Of a stretch of DNA of 64,000 nucleotides, positions 11,459 to 23,598 are shown in pieces. The DNA lies in the NCBI GenBank assembly GCA_030533445.1, contig CM060081.1, positions 38,033,611-38,097,610 on the forward strand. The letters are read 5' to 3'. Every line of letters starts with the position of its first letter. The stretch's first letter is position 1. Under the pieces are notes generated by a model, which saw only the letters and a list, made by a program, of their open reading frames with translations, did not search any database and was not told the DNA's origin. The position numbers and the translations under genes are program-made. This stretch comes from Cyprinodon diabolis. Lineage: Eukaryota > Chordata > Actinopteri > Cyprinodontiformes > Cyprinodontidae.

Positions 11459-11884
11459 TCAGGGCGACATGGCATTTAGAACATCAGACAGCACTTCTGA
11501 AAAACGAGATTGGGAGATCCCAGCTCTCGCTGCAACCGTACGCTGGAATGACCCAGATGCAGAAAAGTGCAATGTTGCAAGGAGTTTTGTGATATCTGGT
11601 GTTGCGTGGGTCCTCCTTGTGGCTGGCTCCAAATCCATTCGGAGTTCCCCCAACAGCTCCAAAATGGCAATGCTGGATAAACGATATGTTTTGATGATCG
11701 TTTCCTCGTTCATTCCAAAAATATTCACACGGAGTGAAAAAATGCGTCCTCTGCGTCTCCTTGCTTCATTTCGATGTCTCCTTCTTGCGACAATAACCGC
11801 TGCCATGTGTGCGCAATTACGCATACAGACCATTTGCACCTTCTTTTGAAACGTGTTAAATATAGAGTCAGATACCGTTAGCAA
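11459..11884 (-). CDS. Harbinger transposase, N-terminal fragment (141 aa)
   Basis: The ORF runs from the Met at 11884 to a stop at 11459. Residues from about 60 onward match the conserved N-terminal domain of Harbinger transposases (and HARBI1): a KTYRLSSIAILEL helix, LRMDLEPATRRTH, then a helix-turn-helix-like stretch with SGSFQRTVAARAGISQSRFSEVLSDVL. The basic run ARRRHRNEARRRRGR precedes it. A full transposase continues for roughly 200 more residues into the DDE nuclease domain; here the frame ends right after the DNA-binding part and the following DNA has no catalytic motif. If expressed, it would be a nuclease-less protein able at most to bind DNA. It could instead be chance preservation in a young deletion derivative. 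Confidence 0.85.
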   Translation of the reverse strand: MLTVSDSIFNTFQKKVQMVCMRNCAHMAAVIVARRRHRNEARRRRGRIFSLRVNIFGMNEETIIKTYRLSSIAILELLGELRMDLEPATRRTHATPDITKLLATLHFSASGSFQRTVAARAGISQSRFSEVLSDVLNAMSP

Positions 11885-12190
11885 AATTGCTTTCAGGTTT
11901 GATAAATCACTTTGCGAGTGCTAAATTAATATATTTACATGTTCTCCTCCCACAAGACGCACTTTTGCGTGTAAACGCCCCATATTGCATATTCATTGCA
12001 GAAAAAGTACTAAATGGATAAGAGGCGCTATTTAGCACGTTTTAAAGAGCAAATCATTTTAGCACGCTGTTGATAGATCAGTTTGTACATTTTTTAGCGT
12101 GCGCAGTGAAATAGCTCACGTTTTTATACACGCAAACCTTTGATAGATCCGGCCCATTGTTTGCTCTGTATTCCATTGTTTTTGTAAAAA

Positions 12191-14298
12191 CTTTTGCCTC
12201 AGCTGCACTTCTTCAACCTATGGCACAACAAGTCCCTTTTTGTCATGTTGACAAGGTTTAGTAATAATATGCATAAAACTACAAACAAGGAGCTTAACGA
12301 GAAACTCATCTTACATTCTGGTATTTCGAGGTGGATCGCATTTGTTAAAAGTTTATCATCAAAAACTAAAAAGATTTTTAAGTACCACACATTTATTTAG
12401 AAAGTTTTTTCCCAATTTTTACAGATTCACTATCGAAAACTGCTGTATTCATGGCAATCTTAAAATTGCTACTTGAACAATACAACTCAAGCACACACAC
12501 TGCAACCCACCTTAAATATGAAATACCAATATCAGAATTTTGAGATTTTTGAGCAAAAAATATTTTTATGCTACATCTAAAAAAATAATATATCGAACTA
12601 TAAAATAGGGAAAAAACAACTGAATTCTTTGCAATCGTATTTTTATGTATTTATTTTCTAAATAAAAAAAAACATGAATAAACTTAATATCGAGGTTGTG
12701 TTGAAGGAAATCCATGAGCACTACTAGAACATATACTAATTATATTATGCAAGGCTGATTAATAACCAAAGTATGGCTTTTTTCACACTTTTCCATCTTC
12801 CCATTAATTGGCATGTTTATTCATAGAACTCACTCAGGTTGTATCACAAGGACTAAATGCACTGTGCTTCAAGTGTGTAAAAGGGGCTTATTGACTCAAA
12901 GGAACAAAAATGTAACAAGACACTGCTGCAGAGGTTAATCTTACTATTTTACATTATGACTTAGATACACCTAAATTAAAAAAATTATTTGATGATTGTT
13001 TTTTTTACATAGTGGTCAAGAAAAAAATGTAGTGTATTTCGTGACAGATAAATATTGCTGTAACCTAAGTGCTTTTGTTTTTTGTATTAATAGAATGATT
13101 ATGTTTTGGTTTGAGTAAAAATGCTAACCAGTGTCTGTGTCTATATTTGAATGTGGGGGTGGTTTGTAAAGCATGTCCAAACTTGACTAAACTGTGTTAA
13201 TTTTGGTTCAGTTCTGCAGGTGTGGGCAGATACATTTTTACAGAGTATAATTCTGCTTTGCAGAGACACCAAAATGCAGTGAGGCATATTTTCAAGGCTT
13301 TAGAAGTTCCACAACGTCAAAGCGCTGATACAAGCATTTCCATCTCGACAATGGTTGTAGTAATTTAAATGATTTGACAGGTACATTCTCCTTCTTGACA
13401 GAGGCAAGCTATTACAAAGAGTCTGTGATACACATATGTGCTGATTTGAGGATGCTTTGCTGGATACACAAACACACAAAGCTTTCCTTTTGGGTCCATT
13501 CTTCTGAATCTGTAACCAGGGCCACAAAGCAGTTTCGGCTTGTATAAGGCAACAGTAAAACTTCATGAAAGATGCAGAATTCTTCCTGATACAGTATAGC
13601 TGCTTCTTTGGTTAGAGGCCCACCATGGCCGATGAATGTCTATTTCAGATAAAATGTGCTCTCCCACATGACAAAGCTATAATACCCACTGTTATCTAAC
13701 AAAAGCAGCATCTCTGACTGATGACCATCTTTAGCATCAAAGAATTGTGTTGGAATGCATTTATTATCAGACACCAAATAAATTACAACAGTCATCAAAT
13801 CAGCTTTACATGTTTGGTGTGATACAGCACAACCTTATAAAGTTCACTGACTAGAAATTGTCAGTGTTCAGAAACAAATCAGCAGAATTGCTTAAAGATA
13901 TATTTCTCTACCCAGACCAGAAGCATTTGTCCTTAAGTAAAAATTCCACTAATCGTGCAAGTTCTTCTACTTAGAAAAAAAAGCGAGGTCTTCTATTTTT
14001 ATTATAGATACACTTTAACTATGACAGACAAAATAAGGGGGGAAAAATCCAGGAAATCACATTGTAAGAAGTTTACAGATTGTTTTTGTTTCTAAATTAT
14101 GGTGTATAATATTAATTTGGTCAAAACAAAAATTTAACTCAATATTTTATAGCATAACCTTTGTGGGCAATGACAGGGGTCATATGCTCTTTGGCAAACT
14201 TCAGATGGGCCTAGAAATGTTTTGGCTTAAGCAGGAAAGCACACCTGGGACTGCTGGATTTGTATCTCTCAGGTGTAGTGTGTTGCTGGTCCATGGTG
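12191..14298. other. No gene recognised
   Basis: AT-rich DNA with poly-A and poly-T tracts. No repeat family or coding exon was recognised. The 88-codon minus ORF at 13300-13566 has no known motif. Confidence 0.45.
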
Positions 14299-15028
14299 TA
14301 GGGCTGGGCAATATGACCTCAAATCAATATCACAATAAATTGGGCAGTTTTACCTCGATAACAATAAATGAACAATAAATGGCTCAGCTCTTCTATCAGA
14401 AATAAAGGCATATGCAGGATATGCAACTGATCTATTTATAATTTATTCAATAAATATCACATTACATATTACTTTCAATTAAATATTAAAGTCTTTTACC
14501 CATTCAGGTTTAACCATTCAACAATGTGTCATTGACCAGGAGAAGAATATAACCTCTCTTGTAAACATTTTTGCATAAAGGTAATGGAGGCTTTTGCACA
14601 TCTTCACATTGTTTGTTCTTTTGCTCAACATATGGCGTAATTTTAGTGTCACCGAACAGGGCCTGCAGTGAGAACAATGATCATTGTTTAAATTTGCACA
14701 CCCTCGCTCAAAAACGATCTGCCGCGCTCAACTCTAACAATGCACTCTTGACTTCCTTCTCTGCATGCTTAGCTTTATCTCTGCTGTCGCTTGGCTCCAC
14801 AGGATTAACTGATATTTCATTTACAGCTGTGTTAGACGCTTCTTCATCAGGCTCGTCTGCCATTCTCTTTGCCTATCCTTCAGACTAGTTTGGTGGAAAC
14901 ACGTGATTACATTCAATGTCTTAAAGGGGAAGGAAATACCAGTGCACACTGGCAAAATGGCAGAATTATTTACAGACTTATTTACCAAATTACAGTAATT
15001 GTAAAATCCGGTTTATCACCCAGCCCTA
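14299..15028. mobile_element. hAT-like non-autonomous element
   Basis: The ends TAGGGCTGGGCAATATG (14299 onward) and the complement of its right end TAGGGCTGGGTGATAAA (ending 15028) are the imperfect terminal repeats typical of hAT elements. The 8-bp flanks ccatggtg and ctatactg agree at five of eight positions, consistent with a decayed 8-bp TSD. A second copy of the left end lies at 33983-34100. Length 730 bp. The element holds only a short relic of a transposase N-terminus on the minus strand. Confidence 0.7.
14708..14863 (-). pseudogene. Relic of hAT transposase N-terminus (51 codons)
   Basis: Starting at an ATG at 14863 the minus strand reads MADEPDEEASNTAVNEIS... and stops at 14708-14710. 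The acidic, low-complexity start resembles the disordered leader before the BED zinc finger in many hAT transposases, and the position just inside an element end fits. No zinc finger or dimerisation domain follows. Assignment rests on context. Confidence 0.35.
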
Positions 15029-17900
15029 CTATACTGTGTTACTTTAGATCCAGCTCTCTGTAGATCATTAATTTGCTCACCATTCTCAAGATACTTTTTA
15101 ACCCATGGGATGAGGTCTTGGTTGAGTTTGGAGTCTGGATGTCTAAGGCCATGGACAGGTGCTGTTTATACTGATAAATAGTTCTAACAGGGGTCATAAA
15201 TATGGGAAACAAGTGGAGGACAGAAGAGCTACTCAAACAAGAAATAACTGGTCTGTTGAACATCTTCCTTGTTTGAAGGTGACCAAATATGTATTTTCCA
15301 CTTATTTTCTCATTTTATCTCCCATTGTTGAAGTGTACCCATGATGAAATTTTACAGGCCTCTCTCGTCTTTCTAAATAAGATAACTAGCACAATCAGCT
15401 GCTGACTGAACTACTTTTTACCCCACTGTATATAGACTACTCGATGATATCTGAAAACAAAAGTAGGATGGTTCTTAAATGTTTACAGACCCAAGCAACA
15501 TTAGAGTATTTCTCAGAGTAAAACAATGAAAAATTTAGAAAACTTTTTCACCTTTGATATAAAAATTATGAGAAAAAACAAATGCTTAAGAAGTTGATTT
15601 AGAAAATTATACAGCAAGAAATACAAAAAATACTCATATGACTCACATCCTTAACCAAAAATATCCCAGTTTCTTGCTATTATGATTGCAGCTCTGTTTT
15701 TGAGATGTCTGAATTAAGACATTAAAAAAAAACAATATTGGTGCATCTTTAATGGTCTTTAATACTTCCACACAAGATAACTGTGTTTTACCTATCATGG
15801 AGGAAATATGTCTCGGAATGAAGTCAACCAAATTTAAGAGGGATTATAATGAGGAAGTACATTCATACATTGCAACCCAGTTCCAATATGTCAGTTATGT
15901 ATCCAAGGCTACATTCACACCGAAGGGGTTGATGCTCAATTCAGATTTTTTTTGGACACCCATCCTTTCGGCATGGCCTTTTATACTACCAATAAATGTG
16001 TCCTCTATCAGACCTCAGTCTTAACCATTCAGGACATCATTGCAAACCGGAAAAGGAATATAGATGTCAGATTCCCCAAGTAATTATGAATGTGACTATC
16101 ACTAGACATGTTCAATACAGCTCCCTTTGAAAATGAATTACTAATGCTGAATGTCAGTGTCTCCTTGTTAATGGGGAACTCTTGAGTAATGGAAGCTGAT
16201 ATAGTTTCACCCACAAAAGTGGCTCAAATCACATTTTTTGGAAGCTGAGAAGATCGGAATCGACCCGTCCAGACTGCCATGAAAAAGTGAGGTATAAGTT
16301 GCATATGGACAAAAAGGATTAGGTCTGGGCATTTGCCTGCTGTGTGAAAATAACCCAATAGTTTTAAAGGTATGAGCAATCTGAACGGTCATGCACTACA
16401 CGTCCAAACAGAATTATCTGCAGCAGCAACTGATAGCTTTGCACATCTTCATTGTCATTAGTTGGAACTGCTTTGGAATATAACATTTTTTACTTTTAAT
16501 TCTGTGGAATCAGAAGCTGATGATTATTCTATATCAATTAGCATTCATTTTGGAGTAAAATAGTTGTCTAATAAGTTTAGCTGGCAATTCTGGCCTCAAA
16601 GACATAGAATGATTTGAACACCACATCTTAAATAACATTTAAATATTTTAAGCACTGTATGTAGAATCAAGGAATGTGGCCTTGTTAATTTATGCCTCCT
16701 TGAGTGGTGAGTCCATTAGCCCCCTGGAGTTCCCCTAAATAGTCCAAAGGCCTCATCTAATCTTTCATTTAGAGATTGTATGAAGAAAATAGCTTTTGGT
16801 ATCATACTAATGGTTCACAACCTGATGAAAGAGACATGGTAATAGCACAATAGCCACGTAATGGTTCAAATAAGATGCCTCCAACTCATATTGTATCGTC
16901 CACATCTGACTGCAGGCATAACATCCATCGGTAAGTGATTCATAACAGCTTTTTATGAGTCACAACTCCCCCAAAAGACATTGTGTAATAAAGATAGCTG
17001 AGGAGAGTAAGTGTTTGATCACACATCATTCCTGTCGTATGGCGATCTAATCCAATAACGGCTCTTTCAGGAGGTCACACAAAAAACTTCAGGGCATGTT
17101 GCACACAAAACAGAAAAAAATATGGATGATTATTCCCTTTAATCACCATTACAGTTATGACCACAGCATAAGTGAGGCAAATATGTCATTTCATAACTGG
17201 TAAGAAAATTCATTTCTAGACACACAGCATGACCTGCCTTTAGGGGCCTGCTGACATGAACAATCTGAATGATGTAATAAGCAGCAAGAATCCTCAAGTC
17301 TACCCCAATAAACATTTACTCCAATGCATGCTGTTGTACCACAACAATTCCACAGCCTCCTGTAGCTACTGTCAGGATCAACTATGTGTTACTTCCTAAC
17401 TGATGCAAACTTGAACTCGTTGAGGCCCAAGAGTCAGTGCTTGTAAATAATTTCTGGGCTTTTCTTCTCAGCTGGTAGACGGCTGTTGTGATATAGTCTT
17501 TTTTATTGGCCCTTGACAATAAAATAGTTTTTTAGAAATTCCAGTGCTTTGCTGGTAGGCATCTCTCTTATGAAAATATTTATGCCTTCAAAAGTAGAAG
17601 ACTTCGTCATACAAATATTTTATATACAAATCACTTAGATAGCTTGAATGTAGCTCACCAGCAGCAGTGCATGATTTTGTCAATCTTTTGATATAAGCAG
17701 TATCATCCATTAACAGGGCAGCATGGCGCAGAGAAAAACAAATCATATTTTGTTAAAGTTAGCAGTTAAACCTCAAACAAGTTTAAACCTCAAACAAGTT
17801 TTTAAATGCAATGCATGAGAAGCAAAATATATAGACTGATTAAATCTGGACTGAAATGAAGTTTAAGTGAAAATTTAATCTGGAAGACTCCTTTGAGACT
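15029..17900. other. No gene recognised
   Basis: No recognisable gene or element. ORFs of about 60-90 codons (such as 15752-16024) lack domains. A small direct repeat 'cctcaaacaagtttaaa' occurs at about 17769-17802. Confidence 0.45.
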
Positions 17901-17919
17901 CATCTAGACCATGTGCTGA

Positions 17920-18640
17920 CGAGCCTCGCCCATGCTCCAGCCAGTCGTCACCGGGACTGCAACCCACACTCCCTCTGATTGTCAATCGTCATCTAAGATG
18001 CTCTTCAACAAGCTCCTACTCCAACTTCTTTCTTGCTCACCAGCTAAACTTTCACCCACATCCGCCCCATCCTACTCCTAGACTTTCTCGGTCGCATTCA
18101 TCTTCCTGCTTATTCCACCACCAGTGCCCGGACCCCGTGGGGAAGGCTACTCTGTTCTTCTTCCCAAGTTATTCATCTAAGTGCATGTCATCTCACAGCA
18201 TCAAATTCCGCCGGGGTCGAAGCGCCAAATAACTTATTTCATTCATGTCAATAAAAATTTTGTTAATTGTATCTATCCTCCTTGTGAGTCTCTATGGTTG
18301 AATTATATTTTGACTGATAAATGGGTTTTAAAAAATACTAGCTGGTTTTTGTAAAACATCTACATTATTTAAAAGGGATTTTTTTTTTACAAAAGTTTTG
18401 GAAATTTAGTTTAAGTATAAATTCATTTTGGAAGCCTAAATTCAATTTACCTGCTTCAATTGAACCACCTGCGATGTCCTTTATTCCGCTCCAGCCAATC
18501 AACTCGGAGGCAACACCTCCTCCAAAGTGAGTCATCTTTCACAATGCCCTTCATTTAGCTAATGACTTGCTTCTCTCTGGCACGCACAGGTGAACTTTCA
18601 ACCACCTCCACCCCATCTCCTGTTTTACTGTTAGTGAGTT
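17920..18640 (+). repeat. Diverged direct-repeat pair, class unknown
   Basis: Two stretches, about 17930-18120 and 18490-18650, share order and wording: 'gctccagcca(g/a)tc', 'tcatct', and 'ctttca(c/a)ccac(a/c)tcc(g/a)ccccatc'. The first continues to an AATAAA at about 18250, as a retroelement 3' end would. They are CT-rich compared with the neighbourhood. The pair may be two diverged copies of one LTR-like or SINE-like unit. I do not recognise the family. Confidence 0.35.
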
Positions 18641-18659
18641 CGTGCCATACACACGTCAA

Positions 18660-19380
18660 CTGCTGTTAGGACAGACATGTAAGTTTTTACTAACTTAATG
18701 GTTTGCTTTGACACTATTTGCTCTGCAAGTAGGCAAAAGAGAGGCCATACCAGGTCAGCAATAGAGTAATAAAACTCACAAATATTATTTTGCTCCAAAT
18801 TGGGCTCTTACTATTGTTAGTTTTCTTCCGCTAGTTCCACAATAAGCCAAATGTTTTCTTTTATCTTTTTATTTATGTGAATTTCATATGCTTTAACAGT
18901 GTAACTTTCTACTTAGATTTTCAGTTTTATCATTTTATTGTTTTACAGAGAAATAATTCTGCTGTTGAAAACATTATATTGCAGTTTTAATTTACTGAAA
19001 GAAAAAAAACGCTTAAACTACGGTGTTTAACTTTAAGAAACCTCTAACGGTGAAACTACATCAACATGGACCGCTCCCCCCACTGCTTCTCCCCCCTTCA
19101 ACAATATGGAGGCCATGATGGTACAAAATGGCATCGCTATCAGATCAACCTGCTAAAATGGTGACAATGTTGTTTTGGATAGATCATTTTCTAATACAAT
19201 TTTATTAGTCTGTGTAGGATATACATATAATATTGGCCAAAGATAATGAATATTGCAGTTGTTTGTTCCACATCATTAGTGAGCTGCTTAGCATAGTGAA
19301 ATAAACAGACTAAGAAATTGTAGTCTTTAAGTTTAATAGCGAGATTGTTTTGGTTGGAAGCATACATATTCCTCATTACA
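18660..19380. other. No gene recognised
   Basis: AT-rich DNA with no supported gene. Confidence 0.45.
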
Positions 19381-19399
19381 GTCCACTCCTTGACTGTGG

Positions 19400-19644
19400 A
19401 ACAGTTATTAAAACAAGGAAGATGGCGAGAAAGGGGGCAAAGAGGCCACAGTGGGTTTGTAGCTGGGGCCAGATAAGGGAGAGGTGCAAGCAGATTGACT
19501 GGAGCCGAGTAGGCAAGTTTTAAAGCTCTTCAAAGGAGCTGGAAAGAAGTAGCAAAGCTATGTATCTGCCACTACCTGCAAAATTGGGTTTGAGTGTGTG
19601 GGGACCCCAATCCAAGCACTTGACCTCATATTGTTACACCCCTA
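19400..19644. mobile_element. Probable hAT-type right terminus
   Basis: Read from the right, 19644 begins TAGGGGTGTAACAATATGAG on the minus strand, which is the classic hAT terminal repeat form. Inside it lies gene-like, GC-richer DNA as in hAT ends. No matching left end was found in the window, so boundaries other than 19644 are uncertain. Confidence 0.4.
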
Positions 19645-19806
19645 ATTAAGCGTCACGGTATCCAGATCAGTGTTGTGTGTTTACCTATCTTGTTTCAACT
19701 CTGTCCACAAGGTACACTGCCATGCATATTTCAGAGTTTTTACTACTTTCACTCTCTTCACTTCAATTTATGGTACATTAACGGTCTTCGCTGAACTGCT
19801 ATTTTC

Positions 19807-21716
19807 TTATTCAGGTGTGAACCTGACCCCATACAAATAGTCATGGAATTTATCCACAACCGCCCACTTAAGGGCCAGGAACTCCAGCTGGTGAACGGGG
19901 TAGTTCCTCTCAGAGACCTTTAGCTTCCTGCTGGCGAAGGCAACTGGTCTCAGACCCTCCCTGTGTTCCTGATACAGGACAGCCCCAAGCCCTTTCAAGC
20001 TGGCATCTACATGCAGGATGTATGGCTTGTTGGGGTCTGCAAAGGCCAACACAGGTACATGAGTAAGGCAGTGGATAATCTTGTGGAAAGCCTCGGTGCA
20101 AGATTGGTCCCATCGCTCACCAAAAGGCTCAGACTCTTTGAGGTAAGTCTTTGTGTTATCTTTCTCAGGCTTTTTGCCTCTCTGGGTGGGAGCGTAACCT
20201 TTTGTGACAATGGCCTGACAATGGCTGCATAATTTGCAATGAAGCGACGGTGGTAACCGCAAAATCCTAAAAAGGATTGAAGAGCCTTCAGGTGTGTAGG
20301 CTGTGGCCAATTTGTAACGGCTTCTATCTTGGATGGGTCAGGCGATACTCCATCAGCCGACACAATATGTCCAAGGTACTTTACCTTAGGCAGGCAGAAC
20401 TGACATTTGTCGATTGAGATTTTTAATCCAACCTCTGCCAGACGATCAAGGACTTTAAGAAGTCTCTCTTCATGCTCTTCTAAAGTTCGGCCAAATACAA
20501 TCAGGTCATCGAGGTATACAAGGACTTCAAGCAGGTTCATGTCACCCACAGCCTTCTCCATTAGTCTCTGGAAGGTGGCTGGGGCTCCAGTTATCCCCTG
20601 AGGCATTCTCTCAAACTGGAAAAACCCCAGTGGACAGATGAAGGCCATCTTTTTCTTATCATCCTCAGCCATAGCAATTTGGTAATATCTGCTCCGCAGA
20701 TCAAGAACGGAGAACCACTTGCTTCCAGTCATTGAATCCAACACATCATCAATACAAGTTGTTGTGTACTGATCGGGAATTGTTCGGCTGTTCAACAATC
20801 GATAATCAATGCACATTCTCAATGATCCATTCTTTTTACGAACAATCACGATTGGGGATGCATAGGGGCTACGTGACTCCTTAATAATGCCTGCATGCAA
20901 CAGTTCTTGGAGGTGCTTTCTCACGTCTTCCAGGTCAGCTGGAGCCAGGCGACGGGAGCGCTCTCTGAATGGCCGTGGATCTGACATTCGGATTGTGTGT
21001 TCTACTCCTTTTGCCAATCCAACATCCCATTCATGCAGCGAAAACACCTGAACCCTTGTAGATAGCTTCTGACGGAGTCTCTGTTTCCACTCCTCTGAGA
21101 CAGGTGAGTCTCCAAAGTCGATCTGGTTTGGATCAAACTCAGTGTCAACAGACTTGGAATGAGAGAGGTTAGTAACTGCATCAGTCAGATACATATGCCC
21201 GATAACTGTTCCCACTGGTATGATTGTCTCGGTCAAGGACTCATTTTGGACCAGGATTCTGAATTGGCTAACATTCACATCTTCACTAGGCACCACCATG
21301 GGCTGAAGTAGTACACCAGCTGGGAGTGGAGACGAGTCAACCATCAGAATTTCTTTGTCGACGTGCTGCCTGTACTCTACTTTGCAGACTGCACTACAGT
21401 TACCACCAGGGGGCAGAGTCAGAGGGCCAGGGCCTTGCCATAACACACAGCCAATATCATCCAAGGCTGTTGTTGTGTTAGTCGATGTTACTTTCTTATC
21501 TCTGTAACACTGTATCCCCAGGGTCTGGGTGATGTCAATGCCATTGTCTTTACATTGCTGCACAAGACTTCGGATGTGACTGGCATTGGTCCCCACAATG
21601 ACAGGGGTCTGGTCTGCAGTTCGGGGCTGGGGACAGATTAGGGCAAGGATGGTCACGGTCTGGTCAGCCCCTACAACCTTTGCTGGGTATTCAACATCGA
21701 CCACTACGTACCCACG
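19807..21716 (-). pseudogene. pol: Pol: reverse transcriptase and partial RNase H, broken
   Basis: The frame continues directly from Gag after a TAA at 21717-21719, so Gag-Pol was originally one frame. RT occupies about the second half of the first piece (to about 20210): GIIKESRSPYASPIVIVRKK, motif A FSVLDLRSRYYQI with its Asp, PQGITGAPATFQ, and the YLDD catalytic box in VLVYLDDLIVFG, then KCQFCLPKVKYLGHIVS. Near 20210-20230 a one-base frameshift moves the reading into the frame of 19807-20310. That frame carries RNase H landmarks ILHVDASLKGLGAVLY and VHQLEFLALKWAV. The frame ends at 19807 just after the RNase H segment; no tether or integrase (HHCC, DDE) follows. RT catalytic residues are intact, so inactivation comes from the breaks. 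Confidence 0.92.
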
Positions 21717-23492
21717 TTAGGGATAACTGCCCTCAGATTCACTCAGTCCCCACAGGGCTAAACCAGACACGGGGCGTATGGGGACATCAGACAGGTAAGT
21801 CTGATACCAAGATTCAAAAATAATGGTGACCTGAGAACCACTATCAAACAAGGCATCACAGCAATGACCATTTACTTTCAAGGGTACGATGCTGGGTGGG
21901 CCAATCAAGCCTTCAGGGATGCCAGCCTGCTCAGATGAGGTAACAGCCTTTTTCTTGGCACCACAGTTCACTTCACTGGTGGCGGAACCAGTTGACTGCT
22001 TCTGGTCTTTGGTCACATTTAAAGCATGAATTAGCTTTCTGATAACCTTGGTTTGATTTTCAGGGTTGCGGCATTTAGTGACAAAATGTCCGCTCTCACC
22101 ACACCTGTAGCAGAAATTCTCATCTGACCTTTTCTGTGTTCCTTTGGGTGTGTGGGAGACCTGTTCAGAAGCTTTGATGGATGAGACTTCAGCATCTTGG
22201 TCAGACATCTTGTTGCTGGTTTTCTGCTGTAGTCGTTTCAGTTGTTTTTTCAAGGCAGCCAGCTCGGCATTTTGCTGGTTCTCGGGAACAGGTGGTGTGT
22301 TAATGGGTGTAGCCTTCCTATAATCCTCCTTGACTGGAGTGGATTGGGAAGATAATGATGCAACCATCGCCTTCAGTTCTTTTATTTCCACCTTTAAGCT
22401 CTGGATCTCGGCCTGCCTGGGATCCACTTCAGGATTAGCATGTACTTGATGTACTGAGGCACTGAGCTTCATTCTAGAAGTTTCATACTCTTCCTCAGCA
22501 TGGATCTCAGTCAAGAGCTGCAGAAAGTTTGGGGGTGCGGTCTTCCTTTCTCTCAAGCGCAGCTGGATCAACATCAGGTCTGAAGCAATAGCACCTCTTA
22601 GCAACTGTTCCAAGCGCGCTCGATCCATGCAGCTTGCAGAAAGACCACCTTGTTGAACCACCTTAGTTAGAGACCTCTCTAGACGACGAAGGAAATCTGA
22701 TAATTTCTCTCCTTTTTGTTGTTGCATTAACCTGAAAGAAAAATAGAGATCATCACCGGACTCTGCATTTCCAAAGGCTATTTCAAGGGCTTCCAAGCAT
22801 TCTTTTGCGCTGGCTTCAGGGTTGGCATGTCGCACTGCTTTCACAATTTCTAGTGCGGACCCCTTTAAACTTCCAATAAGTCTGCATCTTTTTTCTCTGT
22901 CGGAGCATTCAGTCTCCTCCACCATAAGCCATGCTTGCTCTAGCCAATGATCAAATGCTTCCTCACCTGGTGGTGTTGGTAGGGTTCATGAGAATATGCG
23001 CAGTCTGATGTAGCTCCCACCATCAGCTGGTCTGCTTGTCTTGTCCAATAACTCTCCAACAACTTGAAAGATAGATTCAGTGGAGCTAGTGGGTGGGGGT
23101 GTACCAGGGAACAAGGTTTTGAGGTCCTCCATTGTTTTACCTTCAGCCTGCAGCAACCCTTTCAGTTTATTATTAAACTCTTCAGCAGCTGCCTGCGCTT
23201 TTCCAATGATGATAACAGGCCACGCCTCTCCAATTGTCACAACCTCAGAAGGAACACTTGCCTCGTTCACAATCTCCTTACACTCACACAAAACCATCCG
23301 TCGGTTTAGTCTTGTACTGAAGTTTCTTCCACGGACACGCACCCGTCCCAAAGACTTGATAGTTCCCAGTGTTTCTTCTACTTCACTGATCTCTACATCT
23401 TCTGGGACGATGGTCATAAGCGACTGAGTCTCATCTAACCCTTCACCACGGCACCAGCGTTTTAACTCTGACAGTAGTTCTGTTTTTTCCAT
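21717..23492 (-). pseudogene. gag: Gag-protease with PNMA-like Gag, one internal TGA
   Basis: The frame is 592 codons from the Met at 23492 to the TAA at 21717, with a TGA at 22986-22988. Residues 1-100 resemble the PNMA N-terminal RRM-like domain (ELKRWCRGEGLDETQSL, LGRVRVRGRNF, VTIGEAWPVI). After the TGA comes the capsid with PNMA/ZCCHC12-like motifs: PPGEEAFDHWLEQA, CSDREKRCRLIGSLKGSALE, GEKLSDFLRRLE, RLEQLLRGAIASDLM. A lysine-rich coiled stretch leads to the CCHC knuckle CYRCGESGHFVTKC and an aspartic protease with ALFDSGSQVTI. Such Gags assemble capsids around the element RNA. The TGA falls at the junction between the two Gag halves. Confidence 0.9.
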
Positions 23493-23598
23493 CTTTATTT
23501 TGTTTGTATAAAGCTTAGTACTTAAATTACTTATTTTAACTCTGAAACTTTTTTTAAATTAACCTTTTTTATTTTTTTAAGACTGAGAAATCCAAAAC

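Larger units (their letters stand above)
10918..12155 (-). mobile_element. PIF/Harbinger element with truncated transposase
   Basis: The element has terminal inverted repeats GGGCCGGAT(T/C)TATCAA at 10918-10933 and 12140-12155, with one mismatch, and a 3-bp duplication ATT (10915-10917 and 12156-12158). The subterminal regions are dense in TTTGCG-, GCGTG- and AGCACG-type motifs, as in other Harbinger elements. The only gene encodes the N-terminal part of a Harbinger transposase. The DDE catalytic half and the companion Myb-like gene are absent, so the copy is non-autonomous. An A/T microsatellite and A-rich DNA fill the space where the 3' half of the gene would lie. Confidence 0.85.
10770..12190. 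repeat. Unclassified repeat X, copy 1, interrupted by Harbinger
   Basis: Positions 10773-10917 plus 12156-12180 match 57750-57890, sharing 'gggtctgtgctggag', a 'tttaaa...agccctta/acccctga' stretch and 'tcctttatcaacattg/tcctttgtcaatattg'. Copy 1 is cut at CATTG by the 1238-bp Harbinger element and resumes after it. Copy 2 is uninterrupted and acts as an empty site. The class of the repeat is unknown to me. Confidence 0.6.

Noticed and set aside
11262..11849. 195-codon plus-strand ORF in the Harbinger element
   Set aside because: It lies antisense to the conserved Harbinger transposase fragment and has no domain; its start runs through an A-rich tract.
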